From positions 41,701,946-41,765,945 of the forward strand of contig NC_134465.1 of the NCBI RefSeq assembly GCF_047948215.1: 64,000 bases of DNA. The letters run 5' to 3'. The DNA comes from Lycorma delicatula. Its lineage: Eukaryota > Arthropoda > Insecta > Hemiptera > Fulgoridae. Both the position numbers and the translations under genes were made by a program. Positions 11,341-23,996 of this stretch are shown piece by piece (the stretch's first letter is position 1; every line of letters begins with the position of its first letter). The notes under the pieces are model-generated. The model had not been told where the DNA came from. It did not search any database and saw only the letters and a program-made list of their open reading frames with translations.

Positions 11341-12880
11341 AAAAAATGATTACAAATGTGGGCAAACAATTATTGGGTTTTTGTGTCACCATAACATTCC
11401 AGCTCTCACTTCACTATTAATTTATGATTATTTAGCCAAAAATAAAATCTTCCCTTTGCCATAAACCTATGTATTCTACAGACCTGGTATTCTGTGATTT
11501 TTCTTGTTCCCATTGATTAAGAGAACGTTAAAAGAATAACAACTTGTGATAATAGATAAAATAAAGAAAAAATCTCTAAATGACCTTTGGCTGTACCAAA
11601 AAAATTCTTTCCACAAATATTTTGAGTATTGAAAGACACAGTGGGACTACTTTGGGATGTTATCAGTGTAGAAGAATAAGTAAATTGTTTTTGATAAAAA
11701 TTAAAATTCTTGGTATTTTTTTAATACACTTCATATATTATCTGACTGCAGGGTGCTTCTTTACTGTTTTTTTATCTAATAAGTTGAATAAAATTGGTCC
11801 CAGACCCCTTATCTCATTTAGCATTTAACAATTTACCAATTGTTAATTGTTAATTTACCAATAAACAAATAAGAATTTCTAGTTAATTTTGTAGAAAATT
11901 TAATTCTGAAAAACTTGATGTAAATAACATCTATTAAAATTAAATGGATAAATTAATGATATAACACGTTAATGATGCTATTATACATGCCTGGCTAGCA
12001 TAGATTTGCCAAGTTGAACTATGCATTGATAGAATGACTGCTACATTGAACTACTGCTTTGAAGAAATGTTTGCAGCTTTATAAAGTAACCATTTTGATG
12101 TTTAGTAATTTTTAGAAAAAACCAAAAAGAATGTAATTTTTATTTTTTTAAATTATTTTTTATTAATTTTTTTCTGTTATTGATTTTATTTATTAATTTC
12201 TGTTATTGTTAAGTTTCTGTTTGTTTACATTTACACTATGTTTAAAAATTGATGAAAGAAAATTGTTCTGTTTAAAATCGTATCAGTTTCCCAATCCAGT
12301 TTGTTTGTTTTGTTTCCAATTAGTTGAAGTTTTCAAATTTGCATTTAATTTTAATAGACATTATTTACATCAATTTTTTCAGAATTAAATTTTCTACAAA
12401 GTTAACTAGAAATTTTTACTTGTTTATTGATAAATTAAAACAAAGTTATTTTATTCCAAACCTAAAAAACTTTATTTTCCAACAAAACATATTTGTGTTT
12501 TTTATCCTGTTTTTCTTAAATACTAAGTGAGATAGAGGTATGGGACCACTTTTATTCAATTTCTTACATCAAAAACCATACGGAAAAAACAAATTTATCC
12601 TTTGATTTTACTCCAACAATTTTAGTATGGTTTAGTTTCACAGAGAGAGGAGAAAGCAGGGTTAAATATTTCACGTTCTGAAACTCACTAACGAGCTGTT
12701 TTCTGACCTTTATTTTATATACTTTTTTTCTTATTTTTGGCAATAGAATCATCTCCCAAGAGATTGCTGTGCAATTCAGAATCATTCTGTATATAGTTTG
12801 CAAAATCAAGATTTTTCACTGGATTTAAATTTCTATCCTGGGAAGCTGACTTTTAACCCATCGTGTATATTTTCATTATT
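11341..12880. other. COQ2 intron 2: unclassified, with small repeat echoes
   Basis: No gene recognised. A short stretch around 11888-11930 (GAAAATTTAATTCTGA) is also found at 31288-31310. The 12650-12720 text (ACTCACTAACGAGC) resembles part of the 36-kb MITE. These suggest faint relics of the same Tc-like family. Confidence 0.4.
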
Positions 12881-13412
12881 TTAATTACATTTTTTTTTTT
12901 TTACTTTTAAGGCCGCAGAGGACCACTTTAGTCAGAATAATTCAAGTCTTTTTTGCCGATCTTTTGGCCTTTTTTACTTTCTCCCAATATTTAGTCATTC
13001 TTAATGATCTTGCTTGCATTACGATCTTGCTCTGAATAAACCCTTTTTGTATAATTAAAAGTTCTTACTTTAAAGTTGGTATTCGGATCTTTAATAACAT
13101 ATTTTAGTTTTTCAGATTTATTAAGTAAATCTTCATAAGTCAAATTTAATTCTTGCATGTCTCCTTTAATTTCTTTGATCCATAATGGCCGATTTTTTAA
13201 AGACCAAAATTGATCGATAATTCTCTTAGTAAGTTTATCTTAACTAGTGTGCACAGAAAGAAATTCACTTCTTTTTCATAGTATCAGTTAAGGATTCCAA
13301 GTTTTCGTACAGAAATTTATTAGGCAATAATCTGTACTGATTTTCGTGTTTATATTTTTGTTTATGCAGGTTCTAAGAATCCTGCGTTCAACTTTAAGCA
13401 AAGGTTCATTCC

Positions 13413-13555
13413 TATTTTTCTGATTTAATCTAAATAAAGTCTCGCTCGTGTAAGTAATTACACGAGTAAGTACTTACTAGTAATTACTCGCGTAGTAATT
13501 ACTCGTGTAATTACTTACACGAGCGAGACTTTATTTAGATTAAATTAGAAAAATA
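13413..13555. repeat. 56-bp near-perfect inverted repeat inside the APE LINE
   Basis: Left arm 13413-13468 and right arm 13500-13555 differ at one base. The 31-bp spacer is itself made of TAGTAATTAC-type repeats. One arm encodes part of the element (ETLFRLNQKNR read on the minus strand), so the other arm is a local inverted duplication of coding sequence. Confidence 0.9.
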
Positions 13556-13710
13556 GTAATTACTAGTAAGTAATTACCACAGTTTTGTAATATCTAATTT
13601 TAGTGTTAATCGAGAGCGATTTTTTGTTGTAAGTATTTTTGGTTACTTGTAGCACTTTAAATAATTTATTAAGTCTTTTGGTTCAATTTTTTTAATTTTT
13701 TTATTACAAT

Positions 13711-14964
13711 TACAAGTAATGTACAGAAGAATTGAGAGGAGAGTGGAAGAAGTGTTAGGAGAAGACCAATTTGGTTTCAGAAAAAGTATAGGGACAAGGG
13801 AAGCAATTTTAGGCCTCAGATTAATAGTAGAAGGAAGATTAAAGAAAAACAAACCAACATACTTGGCGTTTATATACCTAGAAAAGGCTTTCGATAACGT
13901 AGACTGGAATAAAATGTTCAGCATTTTAAAAAAATTAGGGTTCAAATACAGAGATAGAAGAACAATTGCTAACATGTACAGGAACCAAACAGCAACAATA
14001 ACAATTGAAGAACATAAGAAAGAAGCCCTAATAAGAAAGGGAGTCCGACAAGGATGTTCCCTATCTTCGTTACTTTTTAATCTTTACATGGAACTAGCAG
14101 TTAATGATGTTAAAGAACAATTTAGATTCGGAGTAACAGTACAAGGTGAAAAGATAAAGATGCTACGATTTGCTGATGATATAGTAATTCTAGCCGAGAG
14201 TAAAAAGGATTTAGAAGAAACAATGAACGGCATAGATGAAGTCCTACGCAAGAACTATCGCATGAAAATAAACAAGAACAAAACAAAAGTAATGAAATGT
14301 AGTAGAAATAACAAAGATGGACTGCTGAATGTGAAAATAGGAGGAGAAAAGATTATGGAGGTAGAAGAATTTTGTTATTTGGGAAGTAAAATTACTAAAG
14401 ATGGACGAAGCAGGAGCGATATAAAATGCCGAATAGCACAAGCTAAACGAGCCTTCAGTAAGAAATATATTTTGTTTACATCAAAAATTAATTTAAATGT
14501 CAGGAAAAGATTTTTGAAAGTGTATGTTTGGAGTGTCGCTTTATATGGAAGTGAAACTTGGACAATCGGAGTATCTGAGAAGAAAAGATTAGAAGCTTTT
14601 GAAATGTGGTGCTATAGGAGAATGTTAAAAATTAGATGGGTGGATAAAGTGACAAATGAAGAGGTATTGCGGCAAATAGATGAAGAAAGAAGCATTTGGA
14701 AAAATATAGTTAAAAGAAGAGACAGACTTATAGGCCACATACTAAGGCATCCTGGAATAGTCGCTTTAATATTGGAAGGACAGGTAGAAGGGAAAAATTG
14801 TGTAGGCAGGCCACGTTTGGAGTATGTAAAACAAATTGTTGGGGATGTAGGATGTAGAGGGTATACTGAAATGAAACGACTAGCACTAGATGGGAATCTT
14901 GGAGAGCTGCATCAAACCAGTCAAATGAATGAAGACAAAAAAAAAAAAAAAAATACAAGTAATG
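13711..14964 (+). mobile_element. 5'-truncated RTE-type LINE inserted in the APE LINE
   Basis: The body (13722-14936) starts at the residue equivalent to Y583 of the intact copy at 27-30 kb and covers most of the RT domain and the C-terminal tail, followed by a poly(A) tail. TACAAGTAATG occurs at both ends (13711-13721 and 14954-14964), an 11-bp target duplication. RT boxes RQGCSLSSLLFN and FADD (about 14168) are present. DLEKAFD has become YLEKAFD, so a catalytic Asp is lost. A 1-bp deletion near 14890 shifts the last codons. The long ORF starting at 13719 uses an ATG in the target site and is not a native start. Confidence 0.92.
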
Positions 14965-16714
14965 ATCTCTCCAAGATATTTAAATTTTTCTACAAGTTTT
15001 ACTTTGTTTCCATTAATATTCACAGAACTAAAGGATCTATAGCCATCATTTTAGTCTTTTCGTAAGAAATTTTAAGTCCAATTTTCTTCACAAGTTCTTC
15101 TATACTTGTTATTTGTATTCTGGCTTCTGCGATACTATTAGCTAATAAAGCTAAGTTGTCAGCAAATCCTAGGCAATTTAAATTTAAGTTATCTCTTTTG
15201 TATCCTATGTAAATATTTTTTGGATTAATTTTAAACCATTCGCGCATCAGAAGTTCTACTGCACAATTAAATAATAAAGGTGAAAGTCCGTTGCCTTGTC
15301 TCAGTCCGGATTTTATGTAAAAAGATTCGGAAAATTCACCACGAAACTTCACTTTAGATTTTGTATTTGTCAATGTTAAACCGATCATATTTACCAATTT
15401 AGGATCCAATCCGAGATTTCTCAGAATTTTCAACATCGAAGGCCATGTATGCAATCGTACGCTTTTTTGAAATCAATAAAAGAAATAATCATCTGTTTTT
15501 GCTTTCTATTATAAATATCTATAAGTAATTTCAAAGTAATAATTTGATCTGGACAACTGCGCCAAGGCTGAAAACCACCTTGGTAATAGCTAGCTTTCTA
15601 GTTGTTCCTTAATTCTATTGTAAATAATTCTAGATAAAAATTTTTACGTACAATCCAATAACGAAATTCCATGATAATTGTCCGGATTTGTGTTGTCGCC
15701 TTTTTTGTGTAAAAGATTTATAATAGCTGTCGTCCAATGTTCTGGAAGTTTTTCAGATTCCCAAATTTTAACCAGAGAATTATGCAAAGATTTCTTAACT
15801 GATTCTCCTGCATTTTTCCAAATTTCTGCAACTGTTTACTCTTTTCCGCTTGCTTTATTATTTTTAAGTTCTTTAAGTGCATTTTCTACTTCTTTATAAG
15901 TCGGCAGGTTTCTGTTTGATTCTGGCATTTTAATTTCTGTAATAACACTTATTTCTAGTAAATATTTCAGTTCTTCGCAATTCAAAAGCTTATTAAAAGC
16001 TTCTGCAAAGATTTCCGCATTTTCTTTATTATTATGTGCAATTTTACCAGATTTATTCTTAAGCATTAATGTTGGAGCATTGTATTTTCGTAACCGATTA
16101 TAAAATAGTTTATAGTAACTTTTAGAATTATTTTTATTCAAGTCCTGTTCAATTTGATTAATTAAATTATTTTGATTTTCTCTCTTTACATTACGAATAA
16201 TTTTGTATGCGATTCTTTGTTGATTAATAAGATTACAATAAGATTCTTCAGATTTATTGCTTTGAAATTTCAACCAAGCATTATGCCTATCTGTTCCGGC
16301 TTTATCGCAATTTTCATTCCACCACTGGTGTTTTTTCTTAGGATTTATAGGTAAAAACTTTTTTGCGATATTTTTTAATTTTGGAATAATTTTATCCAAA
16401 TCAGATTCTACAAGAATTTTAGTTAAATTTTTATAATTAGAATTTCCAATTAATCCGCTAGAATAGTATTCTCTTTTTGGTTTATTCTTTTTATTTAATT
16501 TCCGTTTTGTAGGCGTAAATTTTATTTTGATTTTAATTAAATAATGATCAGATCCAGAATCTGTTCCTTTTAATACTTTAATGTTTTGAATCTCTTTATG
16601 TACAAATTTATCCATACAGACGTGGTCCAACTGGTATTTTTTCCTTAATTACTCATTACATTAAAATTTTTAACTGATTTTCAAATATTTTCTATTTTTT
16701 GTTTTATTCTGCAG

Positions 16715-16862
16715 GTAGAAAGGACTAAGATGCGACCACTGGCAAGTGGTGAATTAACACAGTGGGATGCTTTAGTATTTTTAGCTGGTCAACTCAGTTT
16801 AGGTTTAATTGTATTACTTCAGCTCAATTGGTATAGTGTATTTTTAGGTGCTAGTTCATTAG
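16715..16862 (+). CDS. COQ2: COQ2 exon 3
   Basis: Residues 179-227 plus one base. It encodes [20 protein letters not shown], the conserved cytosol/matrix loop (animal COQ2 'VTRTANRPIAAG...'), then the next membrane helix [20 protein letters not shown]. The acceptor is TTCTGCAG at 16707-16714 and the donor is GTATGT at 16863. Confidence 0.92.
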
Positions 16863-17690
16863 GTATGTATATTCTTGTAAAAAGTTATTATTTTAAGTAA
16901 TTTATTTTTAAGTCGAGTTATATAGATTGTTGCATAAAAGACTAACTTATAATGTGAAAACGGAATAATAAAGAAAAAATTATGTTACCATCAGAGAAAG
17001 GATTGAAAGTAGATTCCCTATCACACTGATGACTGTATATTCTACCACACATGTTTACACTGACTTTTTCTAATGAATAAAATATTACGGTGTAAACATG
17101 TTGATATATTTCAAAATGGTGGCCATATCAATTTTTTAATCTTTTATAGAGATATAAAAGATTAATGATTATAGAGATATTTCATGGATACATATGATAA
17201 GGTTTCTTTACAAGTAAGGTTTAACAAATTTAAAATATAGAGATGTAATCGTTAGATTTATCAGAATACAAATGGCTGAGTTATTATATATAAACAATGC
17301 AATTTTGACATAAGCAGTGGGTAATTAACCTTTTACTGTAAATAAACTGACTTGTAAAATATTAACATTACAATACGGTGGCTTATCTACTTGTTAAAAA
17401 GTAAGTAAATAAACAAAAATATTAATCATTAGTAATTCACAGTTTTCCACTATTTTCAATGATATGCATTTAACAATGACCAAGTGAAGACTATTTATCT
17501 TCATAAGAAAACAGTTGAATTTTAATAAATTCTTCACAGTTAGAATAAACAGCAGATTTTTTAAATTTAAATTTGAACAGAATTTAATAACTGAACACTA
17601 AATGTGCATAAATATTTATATATCATTTTACTTTCCTTAGAGCAAACATTTAAAGTGGATTCCATTATGATAATACACTGTACTAGCCAA
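16863..17690. other. COQ2 intron 3, start: no gene
   Basis: AT-rich intronic DNA. It contains an exact 12-bp inverted pair, ACATGTTTACAC and GTGTAAACATGT, near 17048 and 17090, perhaps the edge of a small inverted-repeat element. Nothing else recognised. Confidence 0.5.
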
Positions 17691-18520
17691 AAATTGAATG
17701 ATTAGCTCTTTCTTTCAAAAAAACTGGTTTAGCACTGATCAATTCTCTGCTGAAGAGCTTTAGCATTAAGCACTAGTCTTCCTAGAACCATAATCATATT
17801 TAGAAAACCATGCTTTAGCTGCCTCTGAAGGTAGAAATCTGTTGAGTTTAGATCAGACGATTTTGGGGGCGAAGCTAATGGTTCTGCTTGTTTGAACAAT
17901 CCACGTTTCAGGGAAGTAATGATCCAAGGAATGGTGGACATTATAGTGAAGCGTGAGTGGGCTATGTTATGCACATTATACCTAGACAAATTTCATCCAA
18001 ATAATTTGAGAGGAAGATTTCTGGGAAAAAATAATTCTGTCCGTTTAACATGTCTGAAAGTATGATGCAATCAGTGATGAGCCATAATATGTATTGAAAA
18101 CAATCTGTAAAACCTTGATCGGGTAACAGAAAGGGGATTTTCTTGTGCTCAACAATGGTTGTCGGGAAAATCATGATTTCTATTGAATCCAGCTTCATTA
18201 ACATATGTTTGCAGTGAGAAATTTAGAATTAGTTGTCAGTTTTCATAAAATTACCTCGCAAAATGCTTGTCTTGGCAAACTGTCATTTTATTAATTTCCT
18301 GCACTCTTTGAACTTGATGTACGTCTGTTGACTTGGCAGACTTCTCCAAACATTCATGCGATCAACTTGTTCATGTAACGCAGTTCTTTTTGTACTGTCC
18401 TTTGGATTTTTCTTGATGGTGGTTACTATACACACTCTTCCGACTCCAGTGTCCTTGTGCTTTGGGTCTTCGTTAGTAATGAGCTGTAGGAGAAATGTTT
18501 TTAATTTTTCTTAATCTTTT
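17690..18520 (-). mobile_element. Decayed Tc-like DDE transposase
   Basis: The minus strand holds pieces of one transposase: HCWAQENPLSV near 18145 ('WADENPHG' in intact relatives), HNIAHSRF at 17980-17940 ('HDGAPAHFS'), HYSVHHSLDHYFPETWI, and SDLNSTDFYLQRQLKHGF near 17840 ('SPDLTPLDFFLWGHLK'). Frameshifts separate them. It belongs to the same broad lineage as the relics at 9.6, 36.7, 42.6, 45.9 and 47.7 kb. Confidence 0.65.
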
Positions 18521-19434
18521 GAGCAGAATTATAAAATAATCTTCACTTGGTAAATGACAATTAGGAAAACATTCTGCATACATGCATTGTGCTTCAGCTC
18601 AATTGTAGTCCACCAGTTCATACATTAACGTATGTCTCCCATTTTAATGTGAGAATAAACCTCAATGTTCAAAAAGTATTTAAAAAGTTCTTTATTCAAA
18701 AAGTAAAGAAATAGTGGTATCAAAATAATTTTACTGATAATTCATTTTCAAAAATAAAAAATAAAAATAAAAACAAATTAGTAGAATACAAATAACAGCA
18801 CTGTTGCTAGTAATATTATAGTACCGCACTCAATACAGTTGTAGTACAGCAATACAACTTAGTTCAACTGTACAGCTGTACATATTAGTGTTGTTGCTAA
18901 ATTTAATTTAATTTATTAAATAATTAGTAGTTATTAATCTAAGTTATTTTGATTACTTCAGTTTAGTAATATTTTATTAATAATGAAGATGAAATCTGGC
19001 TGAAAATTATGCCATCAATTTATAACTCTGCTTGCTGTTGGTAGACTGATTTTTAAAAGTAAGGTGACTTTTGTTTATAATGAAAGGCTTAAATACTATA
19101 GCAGATAAAATATATTTTTAAAAAACTGGCATTTACCGAGATCCATCATTTTGAGATTTTAAAATTTTTTCACCATAATTTTTTATTTATTAGAGTAAGT
19201 TTGAATAATTATACAATCCATATTAAATATTGTAATGATTCATAAATTGAATAAAAAAACTGGAGGGGAAATTTTTCATAGAACAATTTTTTGTTGATTT
19301 TCTTGTGTAGAATCTGAAAGTGAATGACCAGGTGTATTTTATTATTACACTTGTATAAATAAGCAGGAGATGGGCTATTTTTTATGTAACAGTTTGCCAT
19401 TTTGTATTCCATTGATGTTAATATTGTTCAAATT
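18521..19434. other. COQ2 intron 3: no gene
   Basis: AT-rich stretch without recognisable coding or RNA features. Confidence 0.5.
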
Positions 19435-19534
19435 TCATTGAATTTATTAAATATTTTAATAAATTCAATGAGAATTTGAGATAAGAAGTATCTTATCTTT
19501 TGAGATAAGAAGTAATAAATTACTTCTTATCTCA
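19435..19534. repeat. Cluster of perfect short palindromes
   Basis: Two strong hairpins stand side by side. 19435-19471 is a palindrome built on TCATTGAATTTATTA. 19499-19534 has 16-bp perfect arms TTGAGATAAGAAGTAA around a 4-base loop. Between them the GAGATAAGAAGTA motif occurs again. A related motif, GAGATAAGACGTATCTTACC, is at 25765. Confidence 0.85.
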
Positions 19535-19628
19535 AAGAAGTAATTTATTAGTATTTGTGTATGAATATGAAGCATTAACATTTTAATATATTTATGATGT
19601 TTGATCATATTATTATCTTTATGATCTA

Positions 19629-20928
19629 GATCTGTCTGTTCAGAGAATAACTGAATTTATATTTTTTAATCTTTATTATTAATTTTACAGATTATTGGTC
19701 TTTGTCCTTTCAAAGTACTCCCATCCCCTATTCACACACTTTTCCCAGCAGTGTTTGCACTTCATGAAGCAGTCCTAGATAGCTTCATTTGAAATGGCCT
19801 TTCAGATTTGTGATGAATTTGCTTTAATGTCATCAATAGTCTCAAAACAGCATCCTTTCACTGATTTTAATTTTGGAAATAAGAAAAAATTGCAAGGAGC
19901 CAGGTCGGTGAGGAGGGAGGCGAAGGGAGGACAACCTTCTGATTTTTAGCACAAAACTGATAAATTGACAAAGCTGAGTGTGTAAGCACATTATTGTAAT
20001 AAAGGAACCATGAGTTGTGTCACCACAACTCTGGTCTCTTTTTGTGGATTTTTTTACAACCATTGTAAAACACGTTGATAGTATGCACGATTCACTACTT
20101 CACCGTAAGACAAGAATTCAAATTTCCATTAAAATCAAAAAAAAACTGAAAGCATCACTTTGACATAGATTGAGACACGTGCTTTCTTGGATATGGAGAT
20201 CCTTTGCTGATCCACTGTGGTGATGATTGAACTTTTGTCTTGATGTCGTAGCCATAAACCCAGCCTCTGTCTCCCATTATGATCCTTTGCATGAATGTCA
20301 TAGGCTTGTTCAAGAAGTTGCCAACGAACATCCACTTGATGTTCTTTCTGTTGTTTTGTCATCAAACAAGGAACAAACTTTGCTGCAACTCTATGCACAT
20401 TTAATTTTTCAGTCAAAATGTCAGAGGATGATCCAATTGAGGTGATAACCTCCTGTGTAAGTTCTCTGACAGTCAATCGACGATTTGCATGGACCTGATT
20501 GATTTTTTTGAACACTGGTGTCATCAGTTGAAGTCTAAAGCCTTCCTAGTCAAAGGTCATCTTCGATTGACTCACAATCACTTTTAAAATGTGAAAACCA
20601 TTCGTAACATTGCATATGAACTGGAGAATCATCTCCATAAGCTTGTCTCAAAAGTTGAAATGTTTCTGTGAAGGTTTTCTTCAGTTTCATGCCAAAGTTT
20701 ACATTGTATTCTTGCTCTTGAAAATTGCACATTCCAAAAATCACTACTAACACTTAAACAAGTTGCATTCAAATAACAATAACATTAAAATTAAATGACA
20801 TAGCTATCAATAATCCCAGAACAGATTATGGTGGAGTTTATGCGAAACACAATGCTGACAACCGCACGTCACTAAATATCTCCGTTGGCGCATAATTAAA
20901 AGTTTGGTTATTTTTTGAACAGACTTCA
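19629..20928 (-). mobile_element. Mariner element, near full length, inactivated (family A)
   Basis: Inverted ends GTCTGTTCAGA(G/A)AATAAC at 19634 and the reverse form ending near 20925, each a few bases inside a TA. On the minus strand the transposase runs KLKKTFTETFQLLRQAYGDD (20690), VHANRRLTVRELTQEV, ILTEKLNVHRVAAKFVP (about 20400), then HDIHAK...RIIMGD..WVYGYD region near 20260, KKARVSIYVKVMLSVFF (20185), and FEGDK near 19715. It has stops and lacks the block with the second catalytic Asp (HDNAPAH). Sister copies are at 44871-45713 and 58210-58308. Confidence 0.85.
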
Positions 20929-21092
20929 TACTTGATTTTGATGATATAAGCGATAAAAGTAAAACTATGGCTTGTTTAATAATAGGGTTGTTGATTTGGT
21001 GTTTATTGATTTTATTTTTTTATAAAATTAATTAATTGGTTATAGATTGTTATAAAAGTGATAATTTTTGTTTTTTTTTTTTGTTTTTTTAG

Positions 21093-21286
21093 TTCTAGTT
21101 GTAATATATCCACTTATGAAACGTATTACATATTATCCACAGTTTGTTTTGGGTATGACATTTAATTGGGGTGCATTACTTGGCTGGAGTGCAGTTCATG
21201 GTTCTTGTGATTGGTCAATATGCCTACCGCTTTATGTCTCTGGTATTTGTTGGACTATTATATACGATACAATTTACGCTCATCAG
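21093..21286 (+). CDS. COQ2: COQ2 exon 4: second aspartate motif begins
   Basis: Residues 228-292. The run [20 protein letters not shown] and [20 protein letters not shown] is nearly identical to animal COQ2 and includes two membrane helices. The exon ends in YDTIYAHQ (D286), which is completed in exon 5 to the second prenyl-diphosphate motif. The acceptor is T-rich, ending TTTTTTTAG at 21092; the donor is GTAAAA at 21287. Confidence 0.94.
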
Positions 21287-22240
21287 GTAAAAACGTTTCT
21301 TTTTTTATTTATTTAAAAAAAAATGTTTTGTTTAATACATAATAGTTTCATTTTTTATGGTGTTAATTGTTTTTCACAGTGAATGGAATATACAAAAGAA
21401 CTTACTAATTTAACATTTTTAATAAAATCTATGAATTTTTAGTTAAATTAATAGGTTTATTATGTATAGTTTAACATATGTGATCCAAAAACTGAATAAG
21501 GACCTTTTGTCAAAAAAGAAAAGAATTAAGTTTTTGAACAATTCTGAAAGAGAAAAACAATTGTTTGGACTGGTTTTTGTAAATGCTGAAAATGTTGATA
21601 AGTTTTTTCTAGTAATTTGTTGTATTATTTATTAAATGTTGGTTTTAAGAAAAAATGTGTGCAAAATTCAGGGTAATTTCTTTTAATGTTTTCATGTGTT
21701 TCATCAAACAGATTGGTTTTGTAGTTCATGTTTCTGTGATATATGATTTTTTAAAAATAAATACATATACTGAATTTTAAAAAAACTAAAGTTTTGTATC
21801 AAAACAAATTTATAAATCTCAAAACATCATATAAAATAATATTAATTTAATGTTTTTTTTTTTTTTGTTAATTGATATTTCTTAGTATAAATTAAAAAAA
21901 CTTTTTGTAATGAACTTGCAGTTAATATGTTTTATTTTAATATAAAATATTTTAATTTTTTAAAATAATTAGTCATAATTTATTTCTAATTATTTAATTA
22001 TCATCTATAATCTTATCTTCCTTCATACATTTTAATTAACAGTCACACTTTTATAAATTACTTTCTACTTTTTTAATTATCTGTTACAAAATTATCCATT
22101 TGATTCGCTAACTTCTTGCTTTTCTTTTTTTTAAAAATCCATTCTCTTATTAGGAGTGTTTGGTAGGTGAGAGATTGTACTCATACTATATTATTGAGAT
22201 CATAGTATCATACATTTCTGCTAGGAGCATACTCTGATTT
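21287..22240. other. COQ2 intron 4, start: no gene
   Basis: AT-rich intronic DNA with no recognised element. Confidence 0.5.
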
Positions 22241-23175
22241 GTTGTTAACAGTCAATTGAGTCAATCAAGTATTGCGATATGTAAAAAAAAAAATGGGCAA
22301 ACAGAATTTTATATGTTGATCAAACATTGCTTTTTGAAAACAGCACAGGAAGCTAAAGCTAAGCTGGGTGAATATTATGGTGAGTCAATTCCATCATTTA
22401 AACAGTTTACAAGCATTTTAGAGGATTTGACACCTTTGTTGGTGAGAAATCAGACAATTCGTTTCGCATAGGAAGATGGTACCTCCTACTCAGACATTCT
22501 GCTACTGACATGGGAAGGTGTCCTACAGGCTTGGGTGGTCAGTTGCTCCCCTCCACACATATCCAACTAACTACCTGCAGTACTCCACCATATTCACTTC
22601 CTTCCTCAGTTTGCATGGCAAAATTCCGGTGTGCATTTGAATGACCCTGGTTCATACAACCGAACTAAAACTAAGGAATAATTAGAACAGTGGGTTGCAG
22701 TGAACTTGCTTCAAAGAAGCAAGGTGATGGCCACTTATCTTTTTTGGGAAGCTCATGGCATAATCTTTATTGATTTTCTGGAGAACGTAAAATAATAACT
22801 GGGCAATATTATGTATCGTCTAAATAAAAAAATTCTATAAAGAATAAGAAATTCTTTTTCATCAAGACTGGTTCACTTTCTAGAATTTAGATAGTAAAAT
22901 TGTTTGAATTACATCATAAAGTTCTTCTGCATTCTGCCTATTTGCCATGCTTAACATCCTTGAATTATTATCTTTTTCCAAACATGGAGAAGTAGCTTAC
23001 TGAAAAGAGATGTGAGGATTTATGTAAGCATTTAAAAAGCCATGCTTAAGGGCCTTTTTAGTGCTTGTGAAGTTATTGCTGAAACATCTCTCTATTTCAT
23101 AAAATGTTACACGTTACAACTATGTTTACTCTGCATCAATTCAGTGTTAAGTTGCTCATCCTGTACATAATTGTT
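22240..23175 (+). mobile_element. Decayed mariner transposase (family C)
   Basis: Collinear transposase pieces on the + strand: IKHCFLKTAQEAKAKLGEYY and GESIPSFKQFTSILEDLTP (22316-22430), KVMATYLFWEAHGIIFIDFL (22725-22780), a residual HDNAPAH region near 22850, then a C-terminal FELHHKVLLHSAYLPCL and YYLFPNMEK (about 22900-22990). Stops and frameshifts throughout. It ends in GTTGCTCATCCTGTAC near 23165, a terminus like that at 46585. A relative lies at 51347-51950. Confidence 0.7.
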
Positions 23176-23996
23176 GCCAACATTTTTGATATTTGTAGCA
23201 ACAAAATATGATTTTTTGAATATATTCATTGTAATTGCCATTTGATATATGTTGATTTGTTATCACTCATGGATGGTTTGCCACCAACAAATTCCTTTGA
23301 CTTTAACTGGTAGTTGTTTGGAGCTAAACTGAACTGAGTGGGTAGAGAGGTGACCGAAAGCAGTTCATCTGATATCATATCTGCTTAATGTAGTCATGCT
23401 GAAGCTGATAAATCATGCAGTAGCCTAAAATTTGTTGTCATCAGCAATCCGTACTGTTGATTTTGGAGAAGTGCTTTTGAAATATTTTGTAAAATCAGTA
23501 CTAAAATGGAAATATTTTTTTTCCATCTTCATTCTTCTATTAGTTGTTGATAAATTTCAGCCGATATCATGTTTTGAAAGTCCAAAAGTACAATTGCCCT
23601 TATTTCATAAACTGCAACATCACTGTTGTTTGTATTATTTGTTTTAAGGTTTTAAAAATCTTATGTAAGTAACCGTAGAATGGTAGCATTAGAAGTGATG
23701 TACTACAACAAACAATTCTGTTAACCTTGGTTCTGTTTGTGTGCTTTCATCAGAGATATTTGCTGAATAGTCAGTATTTTTAAGGAAACTCTTACGTGGC
23801 ACAGTATGAAAATCCAGAAGTAAAGATTTCACTTTACACCAGTTACAAATGAAACCTTCGTTGCTATTGCGTGTTCACTTACAATGCATTTTTTTTTAGG
23901 TAGCTTTTATTTATTACATGTTAATTTATGGTGTTTTTTTCTTATTTATATTTCTTATTTTTATTATTATCTATTTATAAATGTTGTTGTTTACAG
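23176..23996. other. COQ2 intron 4, end: no gene
   Basis: Intronic DNA, slightly less AT-rich than its surroundings, with no identified family. It ends in the exon 5 acceptor TTGTTTACAG at 23987-23996. Confidence 0.5.

Larger units (their letters stand above)
12881..16652 (-). mobile_element. APE-type LINE, 5'-truncated, interrupted by an RTE copy
   Basis: A minus-strand non-LTR retrotransposon. From its 5' side: the end of an AP-endonuclease domain (GSDHYLIKIK near 16550), a linker with HQWWNENCDKAG, a reverse transcriptase (KSGLRQGNGLSPLLFN and CLGFADNLALLANS, 15300-15130), and a C-terminal tail (LKVERRILRTCINK near 13370; LNLTYEDLLNKSEKL near 13140). The A of the FADD box is followed by D-N rather than D-D, so the RT is probably dead. 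A poly(T) run at 12889-12902 is the 3' tail. TTAATTAC flanks both ends (12881-12888, 16645-16652), a likely target duplication. The LINE clade is not assigned. Confidence 0.8.

Noticed and set aside
13719..15065. 448-codon ORF as a host gene
   Set aside because: It is the RT part of a truncated RTE LINE. Its ATG lies in the target duplication and its end runs through the poly(A) tail into flanking DNA.
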